Shown here: one piece after another, positions 8,427-21,006 of the stretch | Position numbering within the stretch: the stretch's first letter is position 1 | Layout: every line of letters begins with the position of its first letter | Notes under the pieces: generated by a model | What the model saw: only the letters and a program-made list of their open reading frames with translations | Told to the model about the DNA's origin: nothing | The model's database searches: none | Made by a program: the position numbers and the translations under genes | Assembly: GCF_025558425.1 (NCBI RefSeq) | Contig: NZ_CP094718.1 | Coordinates: forward strand, 1,674,001 to 1,738,000 | From: Staphylococcus sp. IVB6240 | Lineage (GTDB): Bacteria > Bacillota > Bacilli > Staphylococcales > Staphylococcaceae | DNA length: 64,000 nt | Reading direction: 5' to 3'

Positions 8427-8681
8427 TTATTTCTTATCTCGCTTTTGCCCAATCCTCCCTATTAAAAATCTAATCATAAATAACAACAAGACAGATACGC
8501 TATTAATTAACTGATGGCCTATATCATTTGATTGGGACTTTTCGACAGAATTAAGAACACTATTTCGTTTCGTTGTAGTACCTCTTTGATATGTGACAAG
8601 CCAATAAGGTGTCGTCTCATATCAATCACTTACTCTTCGCGATTCAACAAAATATGGGAATCTATTAAAATCACTATTAAT
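8427..8681 (-). pseudogene. Possible decayed gene remnant with a membrane segment
   Basis: A minus-strand frame stays readable for about 85 codons with a single in-frame TGA (8622-8624) and no plausible start. It reads through PYFVESRRVSD, stop, YETTPYWLVTYQRGTTTKR and a hydrophobic stretch SVSVLLLFMIRFLIGRI, ending QKRDKK. The composition looks protein-like, with an apparent C-terminal membrane helix and basic tail, but I cannot name the family. The whole 8359-8863 gap holds no intact gene. Chance openness in AT-rich DNA is the alternative. Confidence 0.3.
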
Positions 8682-8711
8682 TCAGCCTTCTGCATGATGT
8701 GATATGTATAA

Positions 8712-8746
8712 GACGGGTCCACGCCTTACGCATTGTGCAACCCGCC
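8712..8746. terminator. GC-rich stem-loop downstream of ssb
   Basis: GACGGGT-CAC pairs with GTG-ACCCGCC across a short loop. It lies about 120 bases after the ssb stop. The flanking T tracts are weak, so a terminator role is tentative. Confidence 0.35.
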
Positions 8747-8863
8747 TTTAATAATACGGAAACGTTCAATTAAAAAAACAAATAAAAGAGATTAAGGAAT
8801 TATTTAGAGAGTGGTCCATAAATAATGAATAAGTGGTGGATACAAATATTTAGGGAATGGATG

Positions 8864-9223
8864 TTAAAACGAGACAAGAGTGGTGTCGCTGGCGTTAATA
8901 CGGGGTGGGACTTCAAGTTTTTCAACAGATTCAACGACAACTTCAGTTGAAAAACGTTTTTCGTCATTAAATTGATAACGACGTGTCGTGAGATAACCTT
9001 CAATAGAGAGCGTGTCTCCTTGACTAACTTCTTGATCAATTTGTATTGCAATAGGGACAAATGCTTTACAATTCAAGTAGTCATAGATAGGCGCCTTTCC
9101 TTTTTCTTTATATTTGCGTTCAACCGCAAGAAAAAAGGTTACAAAATAACTGCCTGGCTTCTCATAATACTTTGGTGCTTTAGAGACAGTGCCAATTGCT
9201 TTAATTTGATTAATTATTTTCAC
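8864..9223 (-). CDS. Single-stranded DNA-binding protein (SsbB-like, short)
   Basis: This 119-residue protein is one OB fold of the SSB family (MKIINQIKAIGTVSK, FFLAVERKYKEKG, YDYLNCKAF, DTLSIEGYLTTRRY). It lacks the acidic C-terminal tip of replication SSB and ends TTLVSF instead. Size and position beside ywpF and fabZ match B. subtilis SsbB (YwpH), which works in transformation. AGGAGG precedes the ATG. It is transcribed divergently from ywpF, and a 12-base inverted repeat lies between the two. A role in DNA uptake is inferred from the family; a general repair role is also possible. Confidence 0.88.
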   Translation of the reverse strand: MKIINQIKAIGTVSKAPKYYEKPGSYFVTFFLAVERKYKEKGKAPIYDYLNCKAFVPIAIQIDQEVSQGDTLSIEGYLTTRRYQFNDEKRFSTEVVVESVEKLEVPPRINASDTTLVSF

Positions 9224-9260
9224 CTCCTGAAAGTATGATAGTATAGAAGTAAATAAAAAG

Positions 9261-9349
9261 GCAAATTGTCATCTTTTAATTTATCATGCTTAATTCATGA
9301 TATTAATTGAACAATTATCGTTTTAAGCACTAATAGTATGACAATTTGC
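9261..9349. promoter_or_regulatory. Paired 12-base inverted repeat between ssb and ywpF
   Basis: GCAAATTGTCAT (9261-9272) and ATGACAATTTGC (9338-9349) are perfect inverted copies 65 bases apart in the divergent promoter region. The right copy sits just before TATAAT (9352-9357, plus strand); the left faces TATACT on the minus strand. They look like two copies of one site serving both promoters. Confidence 0.6.
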
Positions 9350-9413
9350 GTTATAATAAGAATGATTAATTAAAAAAATGTAAAATTTAAAAACTTTAGG
9401 GGATGATGGCGAC

Positions 9414-9848
9414 ATGAAGACTTTTAAAGCCGTACGATTTCAAATTGTATCCGATAATAGTAGTGTCACTGAATATGAATTAATCGATGGCGTCATTATA
9501 AACAAAGAGGATCGGGGAACAGGTTGGTTGCTTGAAATTGTTATTTCAGATATCCATAAAGAGCAAATGACCGCTTACATGGACAATAACGAATTACTCA
9601 ATATCCGGGTTGTCATTACACGTCCATCTAATGATCCAGCATTATTTGATGCAACGATTAAACATATTACACAGCTTAAAGATAAGATTTCAGTTATCTT
9701 TGAATGCCATATTTATACGCTACGCCAAGTATATGCAGAAAGCTTATTAGAACAACTTGTTGACGAAGGTTTAGAAGGCGATGACTTGATTAAAACCTTC
9801 AGTCGTAAAATGCAATCGAAACCTCGACTTAAAGATGAACGCCAGTAA
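9414..9848 (+). CDS. ywpF: YwpF-like protein
   Basis: This 144-residue soluble protein starts MKTFKAVRFQIVSD and matches the YwpF-like family found beside ssbB and fabZ in Bacillus and Staphylococcus. It has no membrane segment, no signal peptide and no catalytic motif that I recognise; the C-terminus is basic. No biochemical function is established to my knowledge. It has its own promoter (TATAAT at 9352-9357) and ends in a strong hairpin, so it is monocistronic and may be controlled together with the divergent ssb through the inverted repeat. Confidence 0.8.
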   Translation: MKTFKAVRFQIVSDNSSVTEYELIDGVIINKEDRGTGWLLEIVISDIHKEQMTAYMDNNELLNIRVVITRPSNDPALFDATIKHITQLKDKISVIFECHIYTLRQVYAESLLEQLVDEGLEGDDLIKTFSRKMQSKPRLKDERQ

Positions 9849-9876
9849 GTATAAACATACTTCTGGCGTTTTCTCT
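9838..9876. terminator. Terminator after ywpF
   Basis: AACGCCAG-AAGTAT and ATACTT-CTGGCGTT pair around a short loop, followed by TTTCTC. The left arm overlaps the last codons of ywpF. It may also serve the convergent fabZ. Confidence 0.85.
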
Positions 9877-9889
9877 TGCTTTTATCATT

Positions 9890-10330
9890 TTATTCTGGTG
9901 ATTGAAGTGCAAATGTTAGTTCGCAGCTACATGCAAGTTGTCCATCAACAGTTGCTTTAGCTGTTCCTTTACCAATTGGCCCTTTTATCTTTGTAATTTC
10001 AACTTCTAGTGTTAATGTATCTCCAGGAACGACTTGTCTTTTAAATCGACATTTATCAATTCCTGCAAATAAGGCTATTTTGCCTTTATTTTCTTCACTG
10101 TTCAGCATTGCGACTGCGCCTGTTTGTGCCAATGCTTCTGTAATCAGCACACCTGGCATCACGGCATATTCAGGAAAATGACCTTGGAAAAATGACTCAT
10201 TACCTGATACTTGCTTAATTCCTACACAGCGCTTGCCTTCTTCATATTCAACAATTTTATCAATCAACAAAAATGGCTGACGATGTGGAATAATTTTTTT
10301 AATCTCATTATAGTCAAAAATAGTTTCCAT
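9890..10330 (-). CDS. fabZ: 3-hydroxyacyl-ACP dehydratase FabZ
   Basis: This 146-residue hot-dog-fold enzyme removes water from 3-hydroxyacyl-ACP in fatty acid elongation. The catalytic pair is visible: H51 in [13 protein letters not shown] and E65 in [12 protein letters not shown]-terminal [11 protein letters not shown] is typical. Length is normal. It follows murA on the same strand with a 57-base gap and its own GGGGG-type SD, so both may share a transcript, as in other staphylococci. That arrangement ties membrane lipid and wall precursor synthesis together. Confidence 0.95.
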   Translation of the reverse strand: METIFDYNEIKKIIPHRQPFLLIDKIVEYEEGKRCVGIKQVSGNESFFQGHFPEYAVMPGVLITEALAQTGAVAMLNSEENKGKIALFAGIDKCRFKRQVVPGDTLTLEVEITKIKGPIGKGTAKATVDGQLACSCELTFALQSPE

Positions 10331-10387
10331 CTTTTATGAACCCCCTAATGATTTGAACAGGTATCTAAAAAATTTAGGCTTTATTCG

Positions 10388-11653
10388 TTAATTATTAACA
10401 CGTTCAATGTCTGCACCGAGTGCTTTTAATTTTCCGTGGAAGTCAACATATCCACGATCAAGATGTTTTAGCTCTGTAACGGTTGTTTCACCTTCAGCCA
10501 CAAGACCAGCTAAAATAAGTGCCGCTGCTGCACGTAAGTCTGTTGCTTTTACTTGTGCACCTTGTAATGCGCTTTTGCCTTGAATTTTAGCATTACGTCC
10601 TTCAACAGAAATGTTAGCATTCATACGTTTAAATTCTGCAACGTGCATAAAGCGATTTTCAAAAACAGTTTCCGTTACAACTTTATGACCTTCTGCTGTT
10701 AAGAGGAGTGCCATCATTTGTGACTGCATATCTGTTGGGAACCCAGGATGTGGTAATGTTTTAACATCTACTGGTTTTAGTTGTTCTGGTGCCGTTACAC
10801 GGATACCATCTTCACGATATTCTAGTTTTACCCCCATTTCTTCAAGCTTATATACAAGACTTGTCATATGTTCTTTAGTGGCACCTTTAACAAATACATC
10901 TCCTCTTGTAATCGCAGCTGCAATCATGAGCGTTCCTGCTACGATACGGTCTGGAATAATCGCATGTGATGTACCATATAGCTTTTCAACACCATGAATC
11001 ACGATTGTATCTGTTCCAGCACCTTTTACATCGCCACCCATTTCATTAATGTAATTAGCTAAGTCTACAATTTCAGGTTCACGTGCAACATTTTCAATAA
11101 CTGTACGTCCTTTTGCTAATGAAGCTGCCATAATAATATTTTGAGTTGCACCTACACTTGGGAAGTCTAAGTGAATATCACATCCTACAAGACCATTCGG
11201 CGCCGTTGCATGGATAAATCCTGCTTCTTGATGAATTTCAGCACCTAATGCTTCAAAACCTTTAAGATGTTGCTCAATCGGACGAGAACCAATTGCACAT
11301 CCTCCAGGTAAAGCCACTTTTGCAACGCCAAGACGCGCCAATAAAGGCCCCATCACTAGAATACTCGCACGCATTTTACTAACATATTCATATGGTGCTT
11401 CTTCATTTAATTGTTTTGTCGCATCTACTGTGACAACTTGTGTTGCTTCATCATATGCAACGTCTGCATTCAAAACACTCAATACATTATTGATTGTTTC
11501 CACGTCACTTAATGGCGGTACATTTCGTAATTCACTTTTACCGTCACTCGCTAATAGAGCTGCTGTAATGATCGGTAAAACTGCATTTTTTGCCCCTTCA
11601 ACAGTTACGTTTCCTTTTAATGTTTGTCCGCCTCGTACAATAATTTTATCCAT
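10388..11653 (-). CDS. murA: UDP-N-acetylglucosamine 1-carboxyvinyltransferase MurA
   Basis: This 421-residue enzyme transfers enolpyruvate to UDP-GlcNAc, the first committed step of peptidoglycan synthesis and the fosfomycin target. Catalytic C119 lies in [11 protein letters not shown]-terminal [11 protein letters not shown] and C-terminal [13 protein letters not shown] are typical. I choose the ATG at 11653, ten bases after GGAGG; a TTG six bases earlier is too close. It is the paralogue beside fabZ and the atp operon (MurA proper), distinct from murZ at 32832. Cys in place of Asp means it is fosfomycin-sensitive in principle. Confidence 0.96.
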   Translation of the reverse strand: MDKIIVRGGQTLKGNVTVEGAKNAVLPIITAALLASDGKSELRNVPPLSDVETINNVLSVLNADVAYDEATQVVTVDATKQLNEEAPYEYVSKMRASILVMGPLLARLGVAKVALPGGCAIGSRPIEQHLKGFEALGAEIHQEAGFIHATAPNGLVGCDIHLDFPSVGATQNIIMAASLAKGRTVIENVAREPEIVDLANYINEMGGDVKGAGTDTIVIHGVEKLYGTSHAIIPDRIVAGTLMIAAAITRGDVFVKGATKEHMTSLVYKLEEMGVKLEYREDGIRVTAPEQLKPVDVKTLPHPGFPTDMQSQMMALLLTAEGHKVVTETVFENRFMHVAEFKRMNANISVEGRNAKIQGKSALQGAQVKATDLRAAAALILAGLVAEGETTVTELKHLDRGYVDFHGKLKALGADIERVNN

Positions 11654-11727
11654 CTTCAAAAATCCTCCACTATCTCTCTATACACTTTCATCATTACTAA
11701 AAATAAATTTCATCGTATTCTTGATTG

Positions 11728-11961
11728 TTAAAATAAATATTTCAGTTGTGTTGAAAACTTAAGCAAGTCCATCACAAAGTTACTAACACCTGTTCCAATT
11801 GTAATTGCCAAAAAAATCATGACAACTTGTACTTGAACTGGGTATCCTTTTTTAAAAAATTGATCTAATCTAATTGCATTTAGTGCCCAGTAGGCAACAC
11901 AAATACAGAGTACATGCATCACGATATGCGCGACTGCAAACTGTCCTAAATATTCCATCAT
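11728..11961 (-). CDS. DUF1146 small membrane protein
   Basis: This 77-residue protein has two membrane segments (about residues 7-30 and 42-62) and matches the DUF1146 family, which in Firmicutes commonly sits between the atp operon and murA. Its function is unknown. It follows atpC after about 200 bases that contain two hairpins, so it is probably transcribed separately and leads into murA after about 75 bases. The sequence is ordinary for the family. Confidence 0.8.
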   Translation of the reverse strand: MMEYLGQFAVAHIVMHVLCICVAYWALNAIRLDQFFKKGYPVQVQVVMIFLAITIGTGVSNFVMDLLKFSTQLKYLF

Positions 11962-12077
11962 GTTGCTCCTTTACACATAAATCTATTATGATTTTACATG
12001 ATTTTACTGCCAATTCATACTATTAGTACTTAAATAGGAAAGAATACTTTTAAAATATGTGCTGTTTACAACCACAT

Positions 12078-12156
12078 CTATGAAATAGAGAAAGATTCTC
12101 TTTCATAGAATACCAAAAGAAGGTTTAGCCTATATTTAAGCTAAACCTTCTTTTAT
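12078..12156 (-). terminator. Two stem-loops ending the atp operon
   Basis: The proximal hairpin pairs AAAAGAAGGTTTAGC (12115-12129) with its full complement (12140-12154), giving a T-rich tail on the minus strand. A second stem pairs CTATGAAA (12078-12085) with TTTCATAG (12101-12108). The first is a strong terminator for atpC. Confidence 0.85.
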
Positions 12157-12162
12157 GAATGA

Positions 12163-12567
12163 TTATTTGAATTTGGCTACTTCGATACGGTTTTCTGCGC
12201 GCTTCAATGCACGTTCTGCACGCTTCATGTCAGTATCTTCTTTGTCGCCTTCAAGATAAAATGTTGCACGCTGTTTTGCTGACTTCGCACGTTCTAAGTC
12301 AATATCTTCTGCTGATTCAGCGGATTGAACAAGAATATTGATTTTTTCGCGACGAATTTCAGCAAATCCTTCAGTCACAGCTATATAGTCGGACTTACCG
12401 TCTCGTGTTACTTTGATATGACCAATTTTTAATGGCGCAACCGTCGGAATGTGACCATGCATCACACCCATCTCGCCTGCTGTTGTTTGTAAGACAACGA
12501 TTTCTACATTGTCTTCGTTATAAACAGAACCATTAGGAGTGACGATATCTAAGGTTAATGTATTCAT
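12163..12567 (-). CDS. atpC: ATP synthase epsilon subunit
   Basis: This 134-residue F1 central-stalk subunit has an N-terminal beta sandwich (TLDIVTPNGSVYNEDNVEIVVL, with GEMGVMHGHIPTVAPL) and a C-terminal helical hairpin (ERAKSAKQRATFYL and beyond). It couples rotation to catalysis and can inhibit ATP hydrolysis. It is the last of the nine atp genes, 22 bases after atpD, and is followed by strong hairpins. Length and motifs are standard. Confidence 0.97.
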   Translation of the reverse strand: MNTLTLDIVTPNGSVYNEDNVEIVVLQTTAGEMGVMHGHIPTVAPLKIGHIKVTRDGKSDYIAVTEGFAEIRREKINILVQSAESAEDIDLERAKSAKQRATFYLEGDKEDTDMKRAERALKRAENRIEVAKFK

Positions 12568-12589
12568 TATCCATGCCTCCTAATTTGAA

Positions 12590-14014
<1,425 letters not shown>

Positions 14015-14025
14015 TTATAATCAAA

Positions 14026-14892
14026 TTATTCCAATGCTGCTGAACCACCAACAATTTCCGTAATTTGTTGCGTGATGGCTGCTTGACGCGCACGGTTGAA
14101 TTCTAAAGATAAATCATCAATCATTTCAGTTGCATTATCAGACGCATTCTTCATTGCGTTCATACGTGATGCGTGTTCACTTGCTTTCGCATCTAAAATT
14201 GTACCGTAAATCAAACTCTCAATATATTGTGGTAACAATACTTCTAAAATTGATTCTTTATCCGGTTCAAATTCGTATGATGCCATGTTTCCACGGCCTT
14301 CACTTGCGCTCTCAGAAGATAATGGTAACAACTGTCTGCTTGTCGGTTTGTTTTCAATAACACTAATATAATGGCTGTAATATACATGCAATTCGTCAAT
14401 TTCTTCGCCAACATATAAGTCAACGGCACGTTTCGCAATCGCTTGTACTGCCTTAAATGATGGTTGGTCTGGAATGTCTGTTAGGGCATTCGCTACTTGA
14501 TAACCACGGTTTTGTAAGAATGATACACCAATTTGCCCAAGGACAATGATGCTGTATTCTTCAGGACTTTGATGACGTGATTCAATATCACGTATCATTG
14601 TCTTTAATACGTTCGCGTTATAAGCACCTGCTAAACCACGATCACTTGTTAAGACCATATAACCTACGCGTTTCACAGGTCTTTTGACAAGCATTGGATG
14701 TGAAGATGACGTATTGGTACCTGCAATCGCAGTCACTGCATCTTGCATTTTATCCATGTAAGGTCTAAATGTTTTCGCATTTTTCTCAGCCTTACGTAGT
14801 TTGGAGTTCGATACCATGTTCATTGCACTCGTAATTTGTTTCATCTTTTTGGTTGATTTTATACGAGAATCTATTTCTTTTAAAGAAGCCAC
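14026..14892 (-). CDS. atpG: ATP synthase gamma subunit
   Basis: This 288-residue rotor-shaft subunit has long terminal helices ([27 protein letters not shown] at the start and the [19 protein letters not shown] end) that form the coiled coil turning inside alpha3beta3, and a central Rossmann-like part with [11 protein letters not shown]. Length matches the family. It follows atpA by 31 bases and precedes atpD by 23. Confidence 0.97.
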   Translation of the reverse strand: MASLKEIDSRIKSTKKMKQITSAMNMVSNSKLRKAEKNAKTFRPYMDKMQDAVTAIAGTNTSSSHPMLVKRPVKRVGYMVLTSDRGLAGAYNANVLKTMIRDIESRHQSPEEYSIIVLGQIGVSFLQNRGYQVANALTDIPDQPSFKAVQAIAKRAVDLYVGEEIDELHVYYSHYISVIENKPTSRQLLPLSSESASEGRGNMASYEFEPDKESILEVLLPQYIESLIYGTILDAKASEHASRMNAMKNASDNATEMIDDLSLEFNRARQAAITQQITEIVGGSAALE

Positions 14893-14923
14893 TATCTCAC
14901 CACCTTCATCAATTAAATATCAA

Positions 14924-16435
<1,512 letters not shown>

Positions 16436-16462
16436 CTATGTCACTCCTCTTTTATATCGTAA

Positions 16463-17002
16463 TTAATTAACTCTGCTAAACTGTTTCACAAGTTGATTTA
16501 AATCGTTTTGGATTGAGCCATCATAGACTTTTGTTCCAATCTTCACACGTACGCCACCAATCAAGTCTGGGTTAACTGTTGTGTGTAAATTTAAATCTTT
16601 TAAACCTGTACGATCAAGTAAAGCATGTTTCACTTGTTCTAACTCTTCTTCAGAAAGTGATGCTGCTGTTTCAACGTAAGCATCAGCAAGCCCATGAAAT
16701 GCATAATAACTCTCTTCAAATGCACGATAAATGTCAGGTAAAAGACGGAAATTGCGTTGTGTCGCAATGACTTTTAATGTATTTAATAAGTATGGGTGTA
16801 CACCTTTAAATACGTCATCTACCAATTGACGACGTTCATTTGCTGTAATTTTTGGTTCATAATCCATTGTTGCTAAATCACGTTTTTGATTTTGAATCGC
16901 AGTATGGATTTCAGTGAGTTCACCATAAACTTGCGTTAACACTTCTGCTTTCAAAGCAACATCGAAAAGTGCTTGGGCATATTTTTGAGCTACATTAGCC
17001 AT
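16463..17002 (-). CDS. atpH: ATP synthase delta subunit
   Basis: This 179-residue peripheral-stalk subunit (OSCP) sits on top of F1 and joins it to subunit b. The N-terminal helical bundle begins [19 protein letters not shown], and the C-terminal part holds the conserved LIGGVRVKIGTKVYDGSIQNDL. Its start overlaps the atpF stop as TAATG, implying translational coupling between the two stalk subunits. Confidence 0.96.
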   Translation of the reverse strand: MANVAQKYAQALFDVALKAEVLTQVYGELTEIHTAIQNQKRDLATMDYEPKITANERRQLVDDVFKGVHPYLLNTLKVIATQRNFRLLPDIYRAFEESYYAFHGLADAYVETAASLSEEELEQVKHALLDRTGLKDLNLHTTVNPDLIGGVRVKIGTKVYDGSIQNDLNQLVKQFSRVN

Positions 17003-17517
17003 TATTTATCCCCTACCTCTTTAATGTACTTTTCAACGAGTGCTTTCTGATCTTGCTCAGAAATTTCTTTGCGTAAAACTTTTGATGCAATTAATACTGA
17101 AAGCTCTGATACTTGGTTATTAATTTCAGCTAACGCACGTTCTTTCTCGCTGTTAATCTCACTTTGTGCTGTTTCAATCATACCATTCGCACGTTTATTG
17201 GCTTCGTGGATGATTTCTTCTTGTTGACGACGTGCTTGTAACTTCGCATCTTCAATAATTTTATGAACTTCATCTTGTGTTTCTTTCAAGATTTTTTGAT
17301 TTTCTTCTTCAAGACGTTGCGCATTTAATTTCGCTTGTTCCGCATCATCAATATCTTTATTGATAGAACGTTCACGATCGTCCATCACTTGTTTTAATGG
17401 TCCCCATGCATATTTTTTCAGTAGCACTAATAAAATCGTGAATGTTACCAAAGTTACGGCAATATCACCGATGTTAACGCCACTTCCAGCTGCAAAGGTA
17501 AATAAGTTGGCAGTCAC
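17002..17517 (-). CDS. atpF: ATP synthase subunit b
   Basis: This 171-residue subunit has one N-terminal membrane helix ([21 protein letters not shown]) and a long charged coiled coil, rich in Glu, Lys, Gln and Ala, that forms the peripheral stalk. I choose the GTG at 17517, preceded by AAAGGAG 11 bases upstream, because the resulting N-terminus (VTANLF) fits other staphylococcal AtpF; an in-frame TTG at 17538 lies before that SD. A gap of about 160 bases with a hairpin separates it from atpE. It overlaps atpH by one base. Confidence 0.95.
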   Translation of the reverse strand: MTANLFTFAAGSGVNIGDIAVTLVTFTILLVLLKKYAWGPLKQVMDDRERSINKDIDDAEQAKLNAQRLEEENQKILKETQDEVHKIIEDAKLQARRQQEEIIHEANKRANGMIETAQSEINSEKERALAEINNQVSELSVLIASKVLRKEISEQDQKALVEKYIKEVGDK

Positions 17518-17564
17518 TATGCTGTACACTCCTTTCAATCATTTCATTCATTACATAAAACGAA

Positions 17565-17596
17565 TGGCGAAGGCCTATCATGAGTTAGACTTCGCC
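17565..17596 (-). other. Intercistronic hairpin between atpE and atpF
   Basis: RNA GGCGAAG (17596 to 17590) pairs with CUUCGCC (17571 to 17565) around a 17-base loop, just after atpE and before the atpF SD. It lacks a U tract, so an mRNA-processing or stability element is likelier than a terminator. The c subunit is needed in excess, which would suit 3' protection of atpE. Confidence 0.5.
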
Positions 17597-17675
17597 GCAG
17601 ACAATTACACTTGTTCGATACAAGGCATTATCTCGATATCGTCATGGCTTTTGTTACCAATACTCGTGTGTTTGA

Positions 17676-17915
<240 letters not shown>

Positions 17916-17930
17916 TTATATTATTTTTAT

Positions 17931-18659
<729 letters not shown>

Positions 18660-18687
18660 TCACCTCTTTTCAGTTTTAAAATAACCC

Positions 18688-19038
18688 CTATCCCCTTTTA
18701 AATAAGGGACGAAAAATAATCAATGCGTATGAAATCATTAGCCCAATGAGTACACCTACAATATGTATTGCAGATTGGTTAAAAAACCAGATGGTACAGG
18801 CGACTATCGCGACTAAATATCGCCAGCCATTCCCCGTTGAAACTGGAGCTGAAGGACGATGTTGAGCACGCCAAAGATAATACTCAAATATGGTTGTATT
18901 CACCATAGATGCAAGCGTCCCGATAAGCACACCAACCACAAATGTGTGATGATACAACAAGTTTAACACGACAAGTATCACAATCACACTCATGTAAATG
19001 GTTAAAAATGGCTGTGATTTAATATAGAAACGTTTCAT
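18688..19038 (-). CDS. atpI: ATP synthase protein I
   Basis: This 116-residue protein has four hydrophobic segments and is first in the atp operon, the place of AtpI, a non-essential accessory protein thought to aid c-ring assembly or ion supply. Sequence similarity in this family is weak, so position carries most of the weight. The atp promoter lies about 60 bases upstream. The start follows a GGGG-type SD. Confidence 0.85.
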   Translation of the reverse strand: MKRFYIKSQPFLTIYMSVIVILVVLNLLYHHTFVVGVLIGTLASMVNTTIFEYYLWRAQHRPSAPVSTGNGWRYLVAIVACTIWFFNQSAIHIVGVLIGLMISYALIIFRPLFKRG

Positions 19039-19100
19039 TTTTGGTCCCCTTTTCTGCCTTAAGACACAAATAAGAAAGCCGTTTCACACATACAACTTTC

Positions 19101-19129
19101 ATGATAATATAGGGCCAAAAGTGTGTCAA
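19101..19129 (-). promoter_or_regulatory. atp operon promoter
   Basis: Minus-strand TTGACA (19124-19129) and TATCAT (19101-19106) are separated by 17 bases, and sit between mnaA and atpI. This supplies the nine-gene atp operon with its own SigA-type start. Confidence 0.8.
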
Positions 19130-19195
19130 TTGTGCAATGAAAAGGGCTTTCATTCTTAAATAAAATTGTCACAAATTAGACACATTTAGGCCTAT

Positions 19196-20335
19196 TTACT
19201 TTGTTACTTTAAATGGCAATGGTTTTTCATCAATTAAGTCAAAATAATATTTGATGTGTTCACAAATACGCTCTGACGCATAACCATCTCCATAAGGATT
19301 TTTAGCATGACTCATTGCATCATACTCTGTTGTGTCTGTTAGCAGCTTCATCAAATTCTGGTAAACAGATGCTTCATCAGTACCTACCAATTTCAAAGTG
19401 CCCGCTTCAACACCCTCTGGTCTTTCCGTTGTATCTCGTAAAACAAGTACAGGTTTACCAAGAGAAGGCGCCTCTTCTTGAACACCTCCAGAGTCAGTCA
19501 TAATTAAAAAGGCATTGTGCGCAAAGTTATGAAAATCCACAACATCTAATGGTTCAATGAGCTCAATACGTGAATGACCCTCTAAATATTGATGTGCAAT
19601 GTCACGTACTTTAGGATTTTTATGCATTGGATACACGAGTACCACATCTTCAACTTCTTCCACAACTTGTCTAGCTGCCTTAAAGATTTCTGCCATTGGC
19701 TGTCCAATATTTTCACGTCGATGTGCAGTTAATAAGACAATACGTTTACCTTCATGTTTTGCCAAAATATCTGACTCATACGCTCCATGAATCGTTGTAC
19801 GCATTGCATCAATTGCTGTATTACCTGTTACAACCACAGAGTGTTCTGACTTATTCTCATTTAAGAGATTTTGTCGCGCCTGAACAGTCGGGGCAAAATG
19901 TAAATCCGCCATATTCCCCGTCATTTGACGATTCAATTCTTCTGGGAAAGGTGAATACTTGTTATATGTGCGTAATCCCGCTTCAACATGACCAATACGA
20001 ACTTCATTGTAAAATGCCGCTAAACTACCCGCGAATGTTGTTGTTGTATCACCATGAACTAAAATCATGTCTGGTTTTTCCTCTTGTATAATATGCTCCA
20101 AACCAGTCAAGACACGTGATGTAACTTCCGATAAAGTTTGCCCTGGTGTCATAACGTTCAAATCATAGTCTGGTTCGATTCCAAATGTATCCAATACTGT
20201 ATCAAGCATTTCACGATGTTGTGCTGTTACAACCACAACTGGTTGTAACAGCGGATCTTTTTGCAATTGTAAGACGAGTGGTGCCATCTTAATTGCTTCA
20301 GGTCTCGTACCAAAAATAGTCATAATTTTTTTCAT
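19196..20335 (-). CDS. mnaA: UDP-N-acetylglucosamine 2-epimerase
   Basis: This 379-residue GT-B-fold enzyme interconverts UDP-GlcNAc and UDP-ManNAc, supplying ManNAc for the wall teichoic acid linkage unit. Motifs include IFGTRPEAIKMAPL, LVHGDTTTTFAGSLAAFY, GHVEAGLRTYNKYSPFPEE, LTAHRRENIG and the UDP-contacting TDSGGVQEEAPSLGKPVLVLRDTTERPE. It follows upp by 23 bases and precedes the atp promoter, the same place as mnaA in S. aureus. Confidence 0.95.
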   Translation of the reverse strand: MKKIMTIFGTRPEAIKMAPLVLQLQKDPLLQPVVVVTAQHREMLDTVLDTFGIEPDYDLNVMTPGQTLSEVTSRVLTGLEHIIQEEKPDMILVHGDTTTTFAGSLAAFYNEVRIGHVEAGLRTYNKYSPFPEELNRQMTGNMADLHFAPTVQARQNLLNENKSEHSVVVTGNTAIDAMRTTIHGAYESDILAKHEGKRIVLLTAHRRENIGQPMAEIFKAARQVVEEVEDVVLVYPMHKNPKVRDIAHQYLEGHSRIELIEPLDVVDFHNFAHNAFLIMTDSGGVQEEAPSLGKPVLVLRDTTERPEGVEAGTLKLVGTDEASVYQNLMKLLTDTTEYDAMSHAKNPYGDGYASERICEHIKYYFDLIDEKPLPFKVTK

Positions 20336-20358
20336 TAATATTTTTCTCCTTATAGAGA

Positions 20359-20988
20359 CTATTTTGTACCGAATAAACGGTCTCCAGCATCACCTAAACC
20401 TGGAATAATATAAGCATTCTCATCTAACTTTTCATCTAATGCAGCGATAAAAATATCTACATCTTCGTGTGCTGCTTGTAACTTTTCAACACCCTCTGGC
20501 GCTGCAATTAAACACATGAAACGAATATTTTTTGCACCACGTTTTTTCAATGATGTGATGGCTTCGATCGCTGATGCACCTGTTGCTAACATAGGGTCTA
20601 CAACAATAATTTCACGTTCTTCGATATCTTGTGGTAACTTCACAAAATACTCAACTGCTTCAAGTGTTTCTGGATCACGATATAAACCGACATGTCCAAT
20701 ACGTGCAGCTGGAACAAGGTTTAAAATACCTGTTGTCATACCTAAACCAGCACGTAGAATTGGAATAAATGCTAATTTTTTACCTGATAAGCGTTTCACT
20801 GTCGCTTTTGTTACAGGTGTTTCAATTTCTACATCTTCTAGTTCTAAATTTCGTGTTACCTCATAAGCCATTAACATACCGACTTCATCGACAAGTTCAC
20901 GGAATGCTTTTGTTCCTGTATTAACGTCACGAATAAAACTTAATTTGTGTTGAATTAAAGGATGATCTAGTACTTGTACGTTTCCCAT
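20359..20988 (-). CDS. upp: Uracil phosphoribosyltransferase
   Basis: This 209-residue salvage enzyme makes UMP from uracil and PRPP. The PRPP loop appears as [14 protein letters not shown], and the C-terminal uracil-binding end as [16 protein letters not shown]. Length is standard. It lies 18 bases after glyA, likely co-transcribed. It also determines sensitivity to fluorouracil in bacteria generally. Confidence 0.97.
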   Translation of the reverse strand: MGNVQVLDHPLIQHKLSFIRDVNTGTKAFRELVDEVGMLMAYEVTRNLELEDVEIETPVTKATVKRLSGKKLAFIPILRAGLGMTTGILNLVPAARIGHVGLYRDPETLEAVEYFVKLPQDIEEREIIVVDPMLATGASAIEAITSLKKRGAKNIRFMCLIAAPEGVEKLQAAHEDVDIFIAALDEKLDENAYIIPGLGDAGDRLFGTK

Positions 20989-21006
20989 TGCTATGCCTCC
21001 AATGAA

